This document shows positions 24,878 through 37,993 of a stretch of 64,000 bases of DNA, piece after piece (positions within the stretch are counted from its first letter, which is position 1; every line of letters starts with the position of its first letter). The stretch comes from Zantedeschia hybrid cultivar (taxonomy: Eukaryota; Streptophyta; Magnoliopsida; Alismatales; Araceae). The translations under genes were made by a program, and so were the position numbers. The stretch spans positions 21,025,734-21,089,733 of the forward strand of contig JARZZO010000014.1 in NCBI GenBank assembly GCA_030544215.1, written 5' to 3'. Below the pieces are notes generated by a model. That model saw only the letters and a program-made list of their open reading frames with translations, was not told the DNA's origin and did not search any database.

Positions 24878-27452
24878 CATCCTCAGCCCACATTTCAGCC
24901 TAGCTTCAGTAACGAATTGAACTCAAACCTATAAAATGAGTTCGAGATGAAGTCGAGCGCGATCTCGAATATATACCATCGAGCCGAGCGCGAAAGAGTG
25001 AAAGCTCAGCCCGGCTCTGTTGATCCTCCTCTCATGAAAGAGTTATTTTATTAAAAAAAAAATCTCAACAAAAAAGTCACCGGTCGGCTTTTTTTTTCCC
25101 TCGGAAGAAGTGGCTTCTCGTTCCAAAATCTGTAATGATTGTACTGATTAGAACTTCATTTGAGAATGTCATCTTTATTTTAATTCTTTTACTCTTTATC
25201 TAGAATTATTTTCAAAATTTGAGAACAATAATATTGATAAATTGCATCCAGCCAAGGACGACAATGTCACCGGTTTCTTCTCTCTCTGCAGCCAGCGTCG
25301 GCGTCCCGCTGTGAACGACTGACTCGCGAGGAACAGTCTCCTACTCCTACGGGGATCCACGGCCGGCATTTCTTACCCAAATTATTTTTCTCCAACCGTC
25401 GACGGTGCCCCGTCGAGAAAGTCGCCGGCGGAGCACCGGGATTCCGGTTGGGTGGGTGGGGCAGAAGGAGTAAGCATACGGAGAGGATTTTTTTTTTTTT
25501 TTTAAAGGAATCTTCTCACAGAATGATGAATCCACTAATGAATCACAGAAATTAATTAATTATTTAATTGGAACAATGGCGTCAACGGCGGGCCCAAATC
25601 TAACTGTCGCTTTTACGGATGCCACACAAATCGAGTTGCTCTTGACTTACGAGGAAGGCGCCTGCGATTTGGCATCTTTTTTTCCCCAGGATACCTCTCT
25701 AGAAAGTAGAATTTGAGCAGAGATCCAACTCACTTACATTCCCTTGTTTAGACAGGTAAAAAATATTTTATTTTAAAGAAAATATAAAGTTTAAATTAAA
25801 TTAACTACATGTCAAGCCGAACTAAATCAAATTGTATAATTTTCAAACTAAATCATTTTTAGATTTGACTTAGTTTGCCCTTCAAAATGGACTCTCAGCT
25901 CTAAAATAGGCTTCAATAATTTAATAATCTCTGTAGATAAAATTAAATATATTGTTTAATGATCTAATAGGTTATTTAATTGATGATTTATGCAAATAAA
26001 AGATATAAACTTTCCTTTAATAATAAAGATAGATTGAATCACTTTAGAAATATTAGTTTTGAAATCATCGATTTTAAATTTGAAAAAACAAAAATCTTGA
26101 TTTTTACATTTTCAATTTTTATTTTTGATAATTTTGAATTGAAAATCAAGATCATTTAAAAGAAGTATATATAGGTAACCAATTTTGACATACAACAATT
26201 TATGGCATTCCAAACCTACATAAAACAGCATAAAACAAAAACAAATAAAAAGGTTAGGGCCTTTTATAGTTATCACTTTATATGAAATGAAATAAAAGAG
26301 TGTTAGATAAATCTAACATTTCATGTAACTAAAAACAAAAAACAAGGAAGAGTTCGCGTAAGCTGTTGAGTGGAAGGCACACGAAAGAACTAGTTAACCT
26401 GGGTGAAAGCTAAGAAAACACGTGTCTATTCATATATAAATGAAAGAAAATAAAAAGAAAGAGTAGGGAGTAGTCAATAGAAAATAAAATCAGCACTGAT
26501 TTTTAAATGATCAATACAGCTAACGAAGCAAGACTTTATTTTAGAAAAAGAAAGGACAGATAATATATGAAAAGTAAAATCATCTATCCTAAACCAGCAA
26601 GTAAAAAGGCTAACAGAATCATTGACATATCAAGGATAACAGCAATGACATAATATCTTAAATATAATATAATTAGTATATTCATTTTATCAATTATTTT
26701 TATTAGTTGAGAGAATAAAATAATAAACATGTTAATCACTTAGACATCACTTCGTACTCGGAGGTCGTTACCAAAGAATCTATTATATTAAGCATTCAGA
26801 GTTTTTGTGTTATCTGTTCAGGTTTAAAATGTGAATCTCATATTTCAGAGTTCAATATTTAGTGTTATCAAACACAGTCTTAGCAAGCTTTAATTAAATT
26901 GGATCTAAGTCGGAACAATATATTGAAAAAGTATCATCTGCATTGATCCACGGTGGATCACAGATGGCGTCATGTGCTTTTCTAAAAAGGTAAAATCTAT
27001 AATTTTATATTAAACGGATATAAAAAGAAGAAACTCCTATTTAAGATTGTAAACATAAAAAAGATATATATATATATATATATATATCCTTAAAAATATC
27101 ATATTTGCATTTACATCCGAACTCCCACAATATTTTCAATACCTCTAAAATCTCGAAAATGTTGTGAACTATGCCCCTCCATCTTTTGCATACATGCCTC
27201 TAAAGTCAATTAATCTTTTATATATATACCTTTAAATTCACTTAGAATTTTGCATGCGTATCTTTGATGCTATCAGAATTTACGGATTTGACATGTTCGG
27301 CTAGAATTTACGTTATTTTGATGGAAATGTATAGCCGCACCATTTTTAAGATTTTAAAAATATTAAAAATAATATGTGAAAGACAGGGGTATAGATACAA
27401 ATACAATATTCAGAAATATATCTGCAAAATTCCCAACATAAAATGTCAAAGG
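24878..27452. other. AT-rich intergenic spacer
   Basis: No supportable gene. About 25260-25470 is a GC-richer island followed by a T run (about 25488-25503); it has only a short minus-strand frame and no recognisable product. A TA dinucleotide microsatellite lies at about 27064-27088. The rest is AT-rich with frequent stops. Confidence 0.6.
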
Positions 27453-27466
27453 AATGAAGTTGAGAA

Positions 27467-27781
27467 TCAACTGCCCAGTGCAGTTGGTTCACCCACCTCC
27501 CTTGCAAAAGGGAGGTTGCAGGTTCGATCTTGGTTGGGTTTAAAAAACCTCTAGCCATATGGCCACGGTGCTGTTGGGATATTTATCTCTTGGTCTGTGG
27601 GATTATTTCTCCAGAGATAAGGTGAATCTAGAATTATCGTCTAATTAGGCGGACCCCTCGACCCGACCAGAATTATCTCCAATTATAGAGGAAATCTCGA
27701 GTTTTGATTGAACCCCGGTCGCTTGTAAATAGTTGTACAGACCCAGCCTTCTGACGCCCTGACAAAAAAAAAAAAAAAACA
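27467..27781 (+). mobile_element. tRNA-derived SINE with 14-bp TSD
   Basis: About 315 bp with an A-box-like GTGCAGTTGGTTC and a B-box-like GCAGGTTCGATCTTGG near its 5' end, a unique body, and a 16-base A tail at the 3' end. The 14-bp duplication AATGAAGTTGAGAA flanks it at 27453-27466 and 27782-27795. Internal pol III promoter boxes, A tail and TSD together identify a SINE mobilised by LINE machinery. Confidence 0.92.
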
Positions 27782-28357
27782 AATGAAGTTGAGAAATTAT
27801 AGTCTAATAGTCCAACTCAATCCATAACGGATCGGATCAGATTAGTTCATATTCTTCACATCAAATGCTATTTCTAGACCAACATTAGGGTATAAAATCT
27901 GGCTCAGTCAACATCAAATCAGTTAATCGGAACAATTGGACTGGGAGATAAGGGATGTGTTGGGCACATGGTTTATTGATATGACTCGTATGAGTCGTAT
28001 CAATTTTTAAGATTTATGAGTCAAACCAACTCTGCACAATTCTTTGCAAGTGAGACTGACTTTACAAGTCTGACTCATTTTAGAGAAGCCGAGTCATACC
28101 GATCCAAGATTAACTTGGGTCGGGTAGGATGTACAACGATTTTATGCGGACATGTTGACAAGAATATCGCTATTAAAATTTTGTTCATATAAAAATATAT
28201 CTTGATGTCATAATATAATGAATATTATTTTTAGAGGAAACCATGGAGCTACGGTCTTAAATGAACCTCGGAGGAATAAAAATAATTTATGCTATTATGC
28301 ACGGGGGTACATTGGTAGTCCCTTCTCTGAGAAAGCTATTCATTACATTACAATTAT

Positions 28358-28654
28358 AAGATCATGTTTGCGCAACTTTAATTTGGAAGTATTTTTGTAT
28401 TGTCATTTATTTTTTTTTTATAAAAATTATTAGATCTTAGAAGTCATTTATGTAGTATTTTTCTTGTGTTTTAACTTTCAACCAGAAGTTACAAGAGAGG
28501 AGTTTTTAAAATTGTAAAAAAAGTAAAGTTATTATGATAGAGTTGACTTTTGTAATAAAGCAAAATTAATTAAAACTCTCTCCCTCAACTCATTCTTTGT
28601 AAGAGGTGGAAGTTAAAAATAACTTTCAAGTAGAAATTTTGTCAAACACATCTT
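28358..28654. mobile_element. foldback MITE, same family as 4298-4594
   Basis: Inverted ends are AAGATCATGTTTGCGCAAC and the complement of TTTTGTCAAACACATCTT. The interior contains gtcatttatgtagtattttt, shared with the elements at 28931-29242 and 4298-4594. No target-site duplication was fixed. Confidence 0.6.
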
Positions 28655-28930
28655 AAAGCTATAACCTTCTCCAAAAGCATCCTTAACACATTTTTAAAGA
28701 ACTTATAACCTTAGGACCTAATCAAAGATGTTATGAGAACAAGTCATCCAATCATCATATGATCTTTCAAAAGGAAACGTCAATTAGCATGCCAGACTTA
28801 AAAGATATCGCATGATATAGTAATCTTTTATTTTTTGAGTTCTAGATCAGATGGTGAAAAATATCAAACTTAAATTCGTGCTCCTTTCTTTGAAAGTACT
28901 GAAAAGCTTAAATTCTAGAATCTAAAAGAT

Positions 28931-29242
28931 TAAGGTCATGTTTGGTATAGATTCCAATTAGAGACACTTTTACACTTTTATTTAATGTTTTAAGAGAAAA
29001 CAATTAGATTTTGCAAGAATAATTAGATTTTGTAAGTCATTTATGTAGCATTTTTGATACGTTTTGACTTCCAACTATAAAGCAAACCTTTCAAGATTGG
29101 AGAAAATGTGAGATTATTATGTAAAGTTGACTTTATAACAAATTAAATTTTATTTATAATCTCTTTCCCTCAATATATTCTATTGTGTAAAAGCAGAAGC
29201 TAAAAGTAACCTTAAAAGCGAAATTTTGCGAAGCACGTCCAA
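28931..29242. mobile_element. foldback MITE, same family as 4298-4594
   Basis: Starts AAGGTCATGTTTGGTATAG and ends in the inverse-related TTTGCGAAGCACGTCC. Its interior (gtcatttatgtagcattttt) is nearly the same as in the neighbouring element 280 bases upstream, so two family members sit almost side by side in front of the HIT zinc-finger gene. Confidence 0.55.
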
Positions 29243-29434
29243 AACTAATCTCAATCGTCCAACCCAATCGGATGGCCGGAATCAAGCTCAAACCATCGAT
29301 CAAATTGTGGGGCTATTCCATTAGCGGGACGCATGGATTTTAGACCGTCCGATCAAATTAGTGCGAGGTTAAACCCTGAGCTGCAAAAGAACCCCTCATC
29401 ACGGCGAAGGGAGGAGCGTTGCAGACTCTTGGCC

Positions 29435-32400
29435 ATGGGCGAAGGACCAGAAGGCGCTTCGAGCGCTAGCGCCGCCGCACCCCCTCCGTGCGAGGAGTGC
29501 GGCGAGAACCCCTGGAAGTACAGGTGCCCCGGCTGCTCCATCCGCACCTGCAGCCTCCCCTGCGTCAAGTCCCACAAGCACCGCACCGCCTGCACGGGCC
29601 AGAGAAACCGCACCAAATTCGTCCCCCGCTCCCAGTTCGACGACAACCTCCTCCTCTCCGGTCCGCCTTCTGATCTTCTTCTGCGCGGAGCTGCTCATTT
29701 GGTTGCGATTTTCTCTCTAATTCTGCTTCTTCTTTTTTCCCGTTTGTTTTAGATTATAATTTCTTGGAGGAGGCCAAGAGGGCTGCGGATTCTGCCCGCC
29801 GGATGCGGTGTCTTTTCGGCGCCCAACCTGGTGGGGCGGGCGGCCGACCGGGCAGGTACGGTGGGCACCCTGGTTTCAAGCTCCCCTTCAAGCTGCGGAT
29901 GCTCCGGAACGCCGCTTTCCGCAGGAAAACGCGGCTGCTTCTTCAGCCCGCGGGGATGTCCAAGCGGGAGAAGAACCAGTCCCGATATGATCACAGGTTT
30001 GTTGGTTCTTCTTCTGTTGGTACACACATAATTGGGTGTTCCTCTATCGTACGGTGTTTCGTGTATGATCTTGTTTCCGAATACCCGGCAGGTGAGTCCG
30101 AACGTGTTTATAGCACAAGGAGACCCGAATTATTGCGCACACGTCGAATAAATCAAATCAAAATCATTTTAGTTTGGTTTCAACAGTCATTTGTCATATC
30201 ATGATCAAATCAAATTCTTGTCATGTTTATGCCCAGTTATTGAATCATATGATTGTAAGTCATATGTCTCAGTCAAGTATGCAAATTTAGGTATACATTT
30301 TTACTTGCTCACATGCAGACCACAACATAAGATGAAAAAACATATTTCTACCTGGTGAATTAGTGTTGTTTTTTATCTAGACTATCCTACATGGGTTCTG
30401 CAATGGTTGTATGATGTAGCTGCCCTCTTAGAGTATACTAAGATACACTGTCTGGCAGATGGTCATTCTGTGTCACCTAGATTATACTCCATGGGGCTCT
30501 GCTACTGGCCTCTTGATCTCCGTGCTGCTTTCAACACCTGAATTTAAGTTAGTTTATTTTCTCTTCATTACGTATTTGAACTTCAATATGCATTTTTCAG
30601 TAGGAGGTGGCTACATATTATGCTTGAATGTGTGTTGTAATAGTTGTTACTACCACCTGCTATCTATTTTAATGACCCCTGTATGCTACAGTTCTCTTCC
30701 TCACGTTTGTAAAATGTCTTGACCATTGGAATCCCATGTTGAGGGACATCCAAATTAATGACTACTATCAAAATTCATCTTATCTTCTCAAATTGGAGAA
30801 ATATTTGTCGCTTGGACCATCTTTTTCAAAGTGTCTATGCTAGATGTTAAGAAACATATATAATGACTGTATGTATCCTTGCAATTTTCTGTATGTTACT
30901 TTTGCGCAGTCCCTCTCTGTGCCCTCTGGTGAATGTTTTCTCGGCCTCCAGTTGTCACCATTGAAATGATAAATTTCTACTGTTTCAGCTGATAATATAT
31001 TTTTGCATAATGTATTTTGTCATCATCACTGTTACAGAGGCCTTCTCCTATCAGTCTGGTGTCAGCATAGAATTTGGAGACCAGATTCTGAGGACTTTGT
31101 TTCCATTTTATTTCTTTCTTATGTGTATGGTTGAATCCGGTTCTGGCTTCAAACTTTTGTTCTTTATCAACTTGGCTTTGAACCCTATGTAGTCAGAGGT
31201 GTGAGGCGACCCCCCCAAACGCCTAGATGATGACCTGGGCGTTTGAGGTGACATTTTAAAAAATATATATAAATAATTCACATATTTATATAAAATGTCA
31301 AGAAAAAAATATAATAATATAAAATGACATATTCATTTGCTCAAATTATCGAATATAACCAAATCATTTTAAATCAAGCTAATTGAAATAAATTTCAATA
31401 TGAAAATTAATACATAACATTTAACAATCATTTAACTTAGCTATTATTAAGGAAAAACATAACAATAGATGGGGGAAATAGTAGAATTTTAGTCACAAAG
31501 AGAAATCAATGTCGTCCACACTCCACCTAGTTAATAAATAACTATCTACTTGTAAAGAGAGAGACAATTATGAAGATAGTGAGAGAGAGATGGAGGAAGT
31601 GAGAGAGAGAGACCTTTGATAGACAGGGCATGAAAGAGCAACAAAGCGTTAAGAGATAGAGAGAGAGAGAGAGTGAGAGGGTCGGGGGAGGGGAGGGAGA
31701 TAGGGAGAGAGAGAAAGAGAGTGAGAGGGTTGGGGGAGGGGAGCGAGATAGGGAGAGAGACAGAGAGAATGAGAGGGTCGGAGGAGGGGAGCGGGACATG
31801 GAGAGAGACAGAGAGAATGAGAGGGTTGGAGGAGAGGAGCGAGACAGCAAGAGAGACAGAGTGAAGGGTCAGGGGAGCGGAGGGAGACATGGATAGAGAC
31901 AGAGAGTGTGAGAGGTTCGGGGGAGGGGAGCGAGATAGGGAAAGAGATAGAGAGAGTGAGAGGGTCGGGGGAGGGTTAGGGGAGGGGAGCGAGACAGGGA
32001 GAGAGATAGAGAGTGAGAGGGTCGGGGGAGGGGAGCGAGACAACGAGAGAGACAAAGAGTGAGAGGGTCGGGGGAGGGGAGGGAGACATGGAGAGAGATA
32101 GAGAGAGTAAGAGGGTCGAGGGAGGGGAGCGAGACAGGGAAAGAGACAGAGAGTGAGAGGGTTGGGGGAGGGGAGCAAGACAGGGAGAGAGAAAAAGAGA
32201 GAGAGTCAAAAGAGGGGAGGCTTACCTAGATTCGCCGTCGTTGGAGTGCATCGCCGTCGCGGTCTCTGTCGCCGTCACCGTCACCTAAGTGCAACACCGT
32301 TGCGATCTCTGTCGCCGTCACCGTCACCGAAGTGTGTCCCCGTCGCCGCCACCAAGGAGGGACCGTGGAGATGGGCGCTCGGGGTCGGCGACCGTAGAAG

Positions 32401-35400
32401 GGGCGGAGGAGGACGAATGGCTCGGGCACTCGGGGTCGCTAGGGTTTCGATCGGGACGGGGTTTGGGGGGTTTAATGGGTTTGACCCTTTTATAGCCAGG
32501 GCATTGGATCCTTTAGGCTGGGCCAAATGGGCCGAGCGGACTGGTTGAGGCGGAACGAGGCGACGGAGGCGCTAGAGGCGAGCACCTCAATGATGGAGGT
32601 GTTTACAGCGTTTGCCTAGGCACACAGGCCAAAGTGAGGCAGCTTATCACCGCCTCGCTTCGCCTTGTCGCCTAGGCGAGCGCCACGCTCACCTTTGATA
32701 ACACAGATTGAACCACTAAAAAGAGAACTCTTCTTTTTTCAGGGTGTATGTCAGTATGTCAGAATCATGTCTTATAGGATCCAGAACATTACAAGCACTG
32801 TTCATTTGGGAGCGATATGTCCTGTACACGCTCAAAAAAAGTCACAGTTGTGGGTGTTATGGGTTTCAAAAGACGTACACAGCCTACCATTCTATAAAAG
32901 AATGAATGATTAAGTAAGGTAATCTACCATAGTCGTCGTGATCACTGTTCAGTTCTACCAAAGAGACCAATGAAAACTTATGCTTTTGATTGATAGCCTT
33001 CTTCTTCCACTTCTCTATAAAGGTAAAAGCATGAAGTGCTGGCATGGTGTGAGTGTAATGTACAATCAGGTTAAAAAGGACAAAAAAATATAAGGCTCTT
33101 TATTACCATATTTATATGTTAACAAAGAATGTAATGAATAAATACATAAAGTGCTAACATGTCTGCAATAAGTGCTATGTGTAATAAGATTTTTAATAAC
33201 AAATCTATTGGGTTTTTCACTACCATATTTATATGTTAAAAAATGGAAAAAATATAGTTTAAAATTTATTTGCTAGTCCTTTTGATTCGTTATACAGACT
33301 GTCGAGTCAGAAATAGTCACAGTTTGCCTTTCTAGGTATTTTGGTGATTAGTTTAATATTTTGTAACAATTGAAACACTCATTATGCTTCAATGGTGCAT
33401 GAGAGGGTTGCCTGTTGCATTTGCTAGGTGGTTTGCTGGAGGATTGCAGTGTATTATCATATGCTGATCTGGGAAAAATGCCCTATTCCAAGTGCTTTGG
33501 TGATGGATACTCCCTAAGGGTTTAAAAAAATTGTTGCTGGTAATCGGATCAGGATGGGTACTTTACAAGGAACTGGTGGAGGTGTTATTTCTGAGTGTGG
33601 AGTTGTTTTTTGTTCCTTTTTTTTTCTCCGCCTGACGTGGATGGCAACCAACTAAGATCCAACTAGCTATAACTAGCCGAGATCAGCAACAATCACTATA
33701 AGGGACGGCAAATAAACAACAACAAACCACAGTTGTCCATGCGAGAACAACGTGAAAAATAACAAGAAGTGAAGCTCGGTAACCATCCCTCGCAGTGCGG
33801 GAATGATACAGATTGATGGTAGTAAGAACCACCACAGTCTAGGGCATCGATAGCATGGTCAACAGCCACAAATCAGCGCCTAGGGATAGGTAACTCACAG
33901 CAGCACGCATTCGGGCAATGATTTAAGTTATAATAGCTAGGAATTCCTACTAACACACACGTACGACGGCAAGTATAACCAAATACTAAATGAGCAAGCT
34001 CTGAGGACGGGTTAATCGAGCACTGACCAGCCTGCTGAGGAGTAGGGAGCACGCACTCTGAGGGTGAATCTCACGCACGGGAGCTCAGCAGGGATCGTCT
34101 GCCAACACCACCGGAGCTTGGAACCCGGTCGTCCAGGTTGGGCTTGGGGAACAGGGGCTGAAGCGTACGCGGACCACCTGCAGGAGAAGAGGGTGAGTCC
34201 GTGTCACGGGCGGCGGTGAGGCTGATGTCAACCCGTGAGCGAGGTTTGCCCGACAGGAACGCAGGGCGAGGATGGCTTGAGCGACTAGGGAACAGGCGGG
34301 CGAACCCGCTATGGCCGAAGCGTGGCTAGGGCCATTTGAGGGCTAGCTCGAGCAATGAGGTTTGCCGTGCGCGAGCACGGGCGACAATGGGAGGATGGGC
34401 GAATCGCCCTCGGTTGCCATGTGGGGCGGCGGCTTCAAGTGGGATGAGTCCGCACTGAGGGCTCAAATCGCCCTGGGCCTGCCGCATGGGTGCGGCACTG
34501 GGAGGGATGGCCCGCTTGGGGCATGGGCAACGATGCTTGTTCTCACGAATGCTGAGGTGCCTCCGCATGGCACAATGATGACGACGGTGGCAATGTGCTG
34601 CGGCACTGGCAATGAAGGGAACATGAGAGAAGAGGGAAAAAAGGGAAGGGAAACAAGGTCGAACGGTGCGGAGGCCGAGGGGAGGAAGATGATAGGGGAA
34701 GCAGAAGTGGAAGAAGTAGGGAAAGAGAAGAGACTAGGGCTTCATGCCCTCCCAAGCACACCCATCATGGGTTCACACACAAAGCAGTGCTCACAACTTT
34801 TCCTTCCCATTTCATTAATGCTCATCATTGCCTTTCCCAAAAGGGAGTACAAGGGTATATATGGACCTCCAAAAATGGAAGCCCTAGTAGAAACCTAAGC
34901 CATAAAAGGACAGCAATGCCCCTAAGCTCCTAAAAATAGAGAAAATCGTGCAGAAAATAGCAGAAAATGAAAAGGTACATAAATGGGCCTCAAATGGGCC
35001 GGGTACATGTCCAAAAGACTCAAATAAAAATATAAGGTGCATCATTAGCCACATGAAGCATCTCTGAGCCACAATGACGCCTGCTCTGCTGCTGAAGTTC
35101 GAAACGTGGGCCGGGTCAAACCTGGTACGCACGCGGGTGTCCTCACCACTGCCTCAGATGCTAAGGTCAAGGAAGGAGTTATTACGAGAAAAGGGAGGCA
35201 GGAGTTTGGAACATTGTGGGCTTCTCTTTTGTGTTTATTGATTATGAAATTGGGGGCTTTTGTTTGTTATTTGAACTTCCTAATGTTTTTTGATGGAGTA
35301 GTTTGGTGAATTTAAGAATTTTACTGCATGTCTTTAATCCACTTACCAAGACCTTTTCTCCAAGACCACTGATGAGCTTGCTGACTCATGTTTTTATTTA

Positions 35401-37233
35401 AATTTGGTGCTTAGCATGGCGTGTAGATTTAGAATGTTCCCCATATGCAGCTTGATGCTCTCGAGATCAATTTAGCTATTTGTGCTTGAGGTGCAAATAA
35501 TGATCAGAATATGCAACTACAGTTTTGCCTTCTCTTTTTTCGACCGTCTTTCTTCCATCTCATTGCTTGCATTCAACAAATATTAAAAACAACAGAACAA
35601 AATGTTTTTTTTTTGTTGTTTCCACAACCTAAACACTGGGAAGTATTTTTCCTCATTATGAGAAGATGAAGATTCTCTGAAAGTGAGGCCTTTCTGTGCT
35701 GATTTCTCTGACTGACAATATCTGGATAATTGACCACCCATAATAGAGCATGCTGCTTTAAAAAGCTGATACTTTCCCAGTGGAGAGTGGAAGGATTTTA
35801 TTTGTAGTTCTGCTATCTTAAAGCTAGTTTGAGCATGATATTTTGTTTAGGATATTTATCCTTTTTTTTCTAATTTTGATTTTGTGAATCTAGAGAAGTT
35901 TTTTTTTCATCCAGCTGTTGTTTTCCTGCTTCTCGATGATCATATTTCTAGCATTCTCAAACTGCTGTATCCTTTCGGTTCTTCAGGGCTAAATCTATCT
36001 TTTGGACAATTCAGTGGCATTTTCATTCAACAGATGTTATACTTAACGACGAGAGGTACATCTAAATAGAGTTTTTGCAAATATTTAGTCCCCGCTATCT
36101 TTCTTGATCTCCTAGGAGCCGCAACAATTTTGCTGTTGGAGTTAACATGTCATCATGTTATTTGTTGCTTGTCACTTTTCGAGGACACTGAGCTAAGATG
36201 TCATGATGCCATGGAATATATACCTCTGAAATCACGAAAGATTGTGTTACTCACATGCTGCGGCTATGCTTATTTCTTTCTTTATCATGAACTACATGGT
36301 TTAACTGTCCAGTAAATATATTAACATGTTTTGAATTACAGTGTAGATGAGCGCATGAACTTGATCTCCATAATGGAGAAACATCTAAAGCCTACCCCAT
36401 GGAATCATCAGTTAAGACCTTTCTGCGATGAAGAGTTAGACAATCTGAAAATTTTTCTTCAGAAGAATCCAAAGGTGCAATTTTTTACATTCAGCTGGTT
36501 TCCATGTAAAATTGACAGGGTATTGGGAGATGTATTTTAATTGTAATTTTTTTGGCTGCAGGATTCTAAATCTCCTTTCCGTCAGCTGGACATAAGAATT
36601 CCTATAGGCCAACAAATGGCAGACATTACTATAGTAGAGTACCCCGTTATTCTTGTGTTCCTCCCAACTCATAGTTATGATTTTGAAGTTGAGGTTGACA
36701 AGAGGTCATTCCACATAGATGCGAAACATGTAGAGAACAAAGACAATCAGCTCAGTCCCAAAGGCAGTTTATTCAAAGAGGAAGAACCAGAAGAAAACGA
36801 TGCATCTTCTGGTACACGTATCCTGGATCTTATGGACTACAATAGTTCAGAGCCATATGATAAATTTCAAATTGCAAAGGGCAGTTTCCTCCCCGAAAGG
36901 ACTGCTGCTCTCTCAGATGAGAAGGTGCCTATGTCCGCAGCTGAAAGGTTAGTGGTTATCCCGGACGTCAAAGACCAAGCACGTGTTCACGAAGAAGCTG
37001 GTCAGAATCCAGATCGTGGTGACGATTCACTCAACTTCCCAATCAGTACCGACTTCAATTTTGAACAAGATCTGAGAGATTTTTATTCAGATCTTGTTGG
37101 GGAGATTGATCCTGATGATTTTCTGTGCTTTGATTGTGATTTGGGTGAAATGGAAGAAACTAAGGTGGTTGGTCATTGTAATGGGGAGCTTATTGAGGAT
37201 GAGCTAGAAGAAGGGGAGATCCCAAATTACTGA
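29435..37233 (+). CDS. box C/D snoRNA protein 1 (BCD1/ZNHIT6-type HIT zinc finger)
   Basis: Nuclear assembly factor for box C/D snoRNPs. Five exons: 29435-29660, 29753-29996, 35987-36055, 36342-36474, 36562-37233; frame is kept throughout and gives 447 aa. The HIT zinc finger uses C19, C22, C31, C34, C39, C43, H47 and C53 (CEECGENPWKYRCPGC). It is followed by the basic FKLPFKLRML region, then FWTIQWHFHSTDVILNDE from the tiny third exon, the EKHLKPTPWNHQLRPF segment, and IGQQMADITIVEYPVILVF, all in the order known for BCD1. The C-terminus (about 270-447) is acidic and disordered, ending EEGEIPNY. The start at 29435 has a good context (GGCCATGGGC). An in-frame ATG at 29333 would add 34 residues. 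Intron 2 is about 6 kb and contains transposons. Confidence 0.9.
31185..32706. mobile_element. non-autonomous hAT-like element inside BCD1 intron 2
   Basis: Ends CTATGTAGTCAGAGGTG and, inverted, CTGTGTTATCAAAGGTG match at 13 of 17 positions. The flanking octamers TTTGAACC (31177-31184) and ATTGAACC (32707-32714) match at 7 of 8, as expected for an ageing hAT 8-bp target-site duplication. The sequence just inside the ends carries GGCG/CGCCTAGGCG-rich motifs common in plant hAT elements. No transposase is seen. The middle is a GA-rich minisatellite followed by a CGCCGTCACC-rich segment. Confidence 0.75.
31550..32215. repeat. GA-rich minisatellite within the intronic hAT element
   Basis: Degenerate tandem units of roughly 45-50 bp built from GAGAGAGA, GGTCGGGGGAGGGGAG and GAGACAGGGAGAG. 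The regular array yields long artificial Ser/Leu/Pro frames on the minus strand and Arg/Glu/Gly frames on the plus strand, none of which is a gene. Confidence 0.9.
32715..35986. other. remainder of BCD1 intron 2, partly repetitive
   Basis: 33640-35200 is GC-richer than the surrounding intron and looks like an inserted, unclassified repeat (possibly an LTR or MULE fragment). I could not find terminal repeats or a target-site duplication. A 178-codon plus-strand frame at 34362-34898 shows no family resemblance. The remainder is AT-rich intron. Confidence 0.4.
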
Positions 37234-37993
37234 TTTTGTAGCCTTTCAACAGTTCGTGCTCAAGGTGCAGCCACTTTCTAGGGGATAAATCTTCTGCACT
37301 ATAGAAGACGAGAATCAAAACTTATATCAGTTGCGTGCAAAAACTCGTCAGTTGCGTGCAAAATGGAGTTACAGGAGGCTTAGAAGACCATGCACGCAAA
37401 GCTGTGTTATGTTCCTCTGCCTGTAAATACACTGCTGCAGGTTCAATTTTGTTTAATATTTTAAAAAATATCGAATCATTGTTTTTTTTTTTTTTTTTTT
37501 GTGGAATCTTTGCAAAGTACCCTGTAATTTCACCAGCTTTTATAACGCCCCAGAAATGTCGAACCAGTCATGCGTGGTGGAGTATATATAGTTCAGTTCA
37601 GTGTCATATATAAAGATAAAGAACAAAAGAGTTGAGACGACAACGATGACTTTATGGTGAATAAATCTGAAAGAGTAAAGGAATTTCATCCCTATCCGTG
37701 CCTTATTGCCGCAATTGTGTAATGGCCAAGTGCCGTGGGTGGACCACTGGCCGGGTGTGGGTATGGAATGTAGAATCGGCCGATTCCGATCCGGATCGGT
37801 CGATTTGGATCGAGATTGGCGGATCCTGATTCAGTCGGAATTGACTGATCTTGGTCTATTCTGGTCAATTTTAGCTGATTCCAGTCGATTCGAATTGGGA
37901 TCGGTGGGTCTTGGGAATTCCATGGGCGTGGGAAGACCAGGTCATGTATGGTGTGCAGATCAGGATCAGTGTGTGTGCTGTGTTGGCCCCTGA
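37234..37993. other. BCD1 3' region and GATC/GATTC-rich spacer
   Basis: 37234 to about 37620 is presumably 3' UTR and flank, with a T run at about 37482-37500. 37775-37910 is a degenerate series of short motifs related to GATTCNGATCGG, giving a locally repetitive sequence without coding meaning. Confidence 0.5.

Noticed and set aside
31546..32178. 210-codon Ser/Leu/Pro minus-strand frame
   Set aside because: It is a translation of the GA-rich minisatellite inside the intronic transposon, not a protein.
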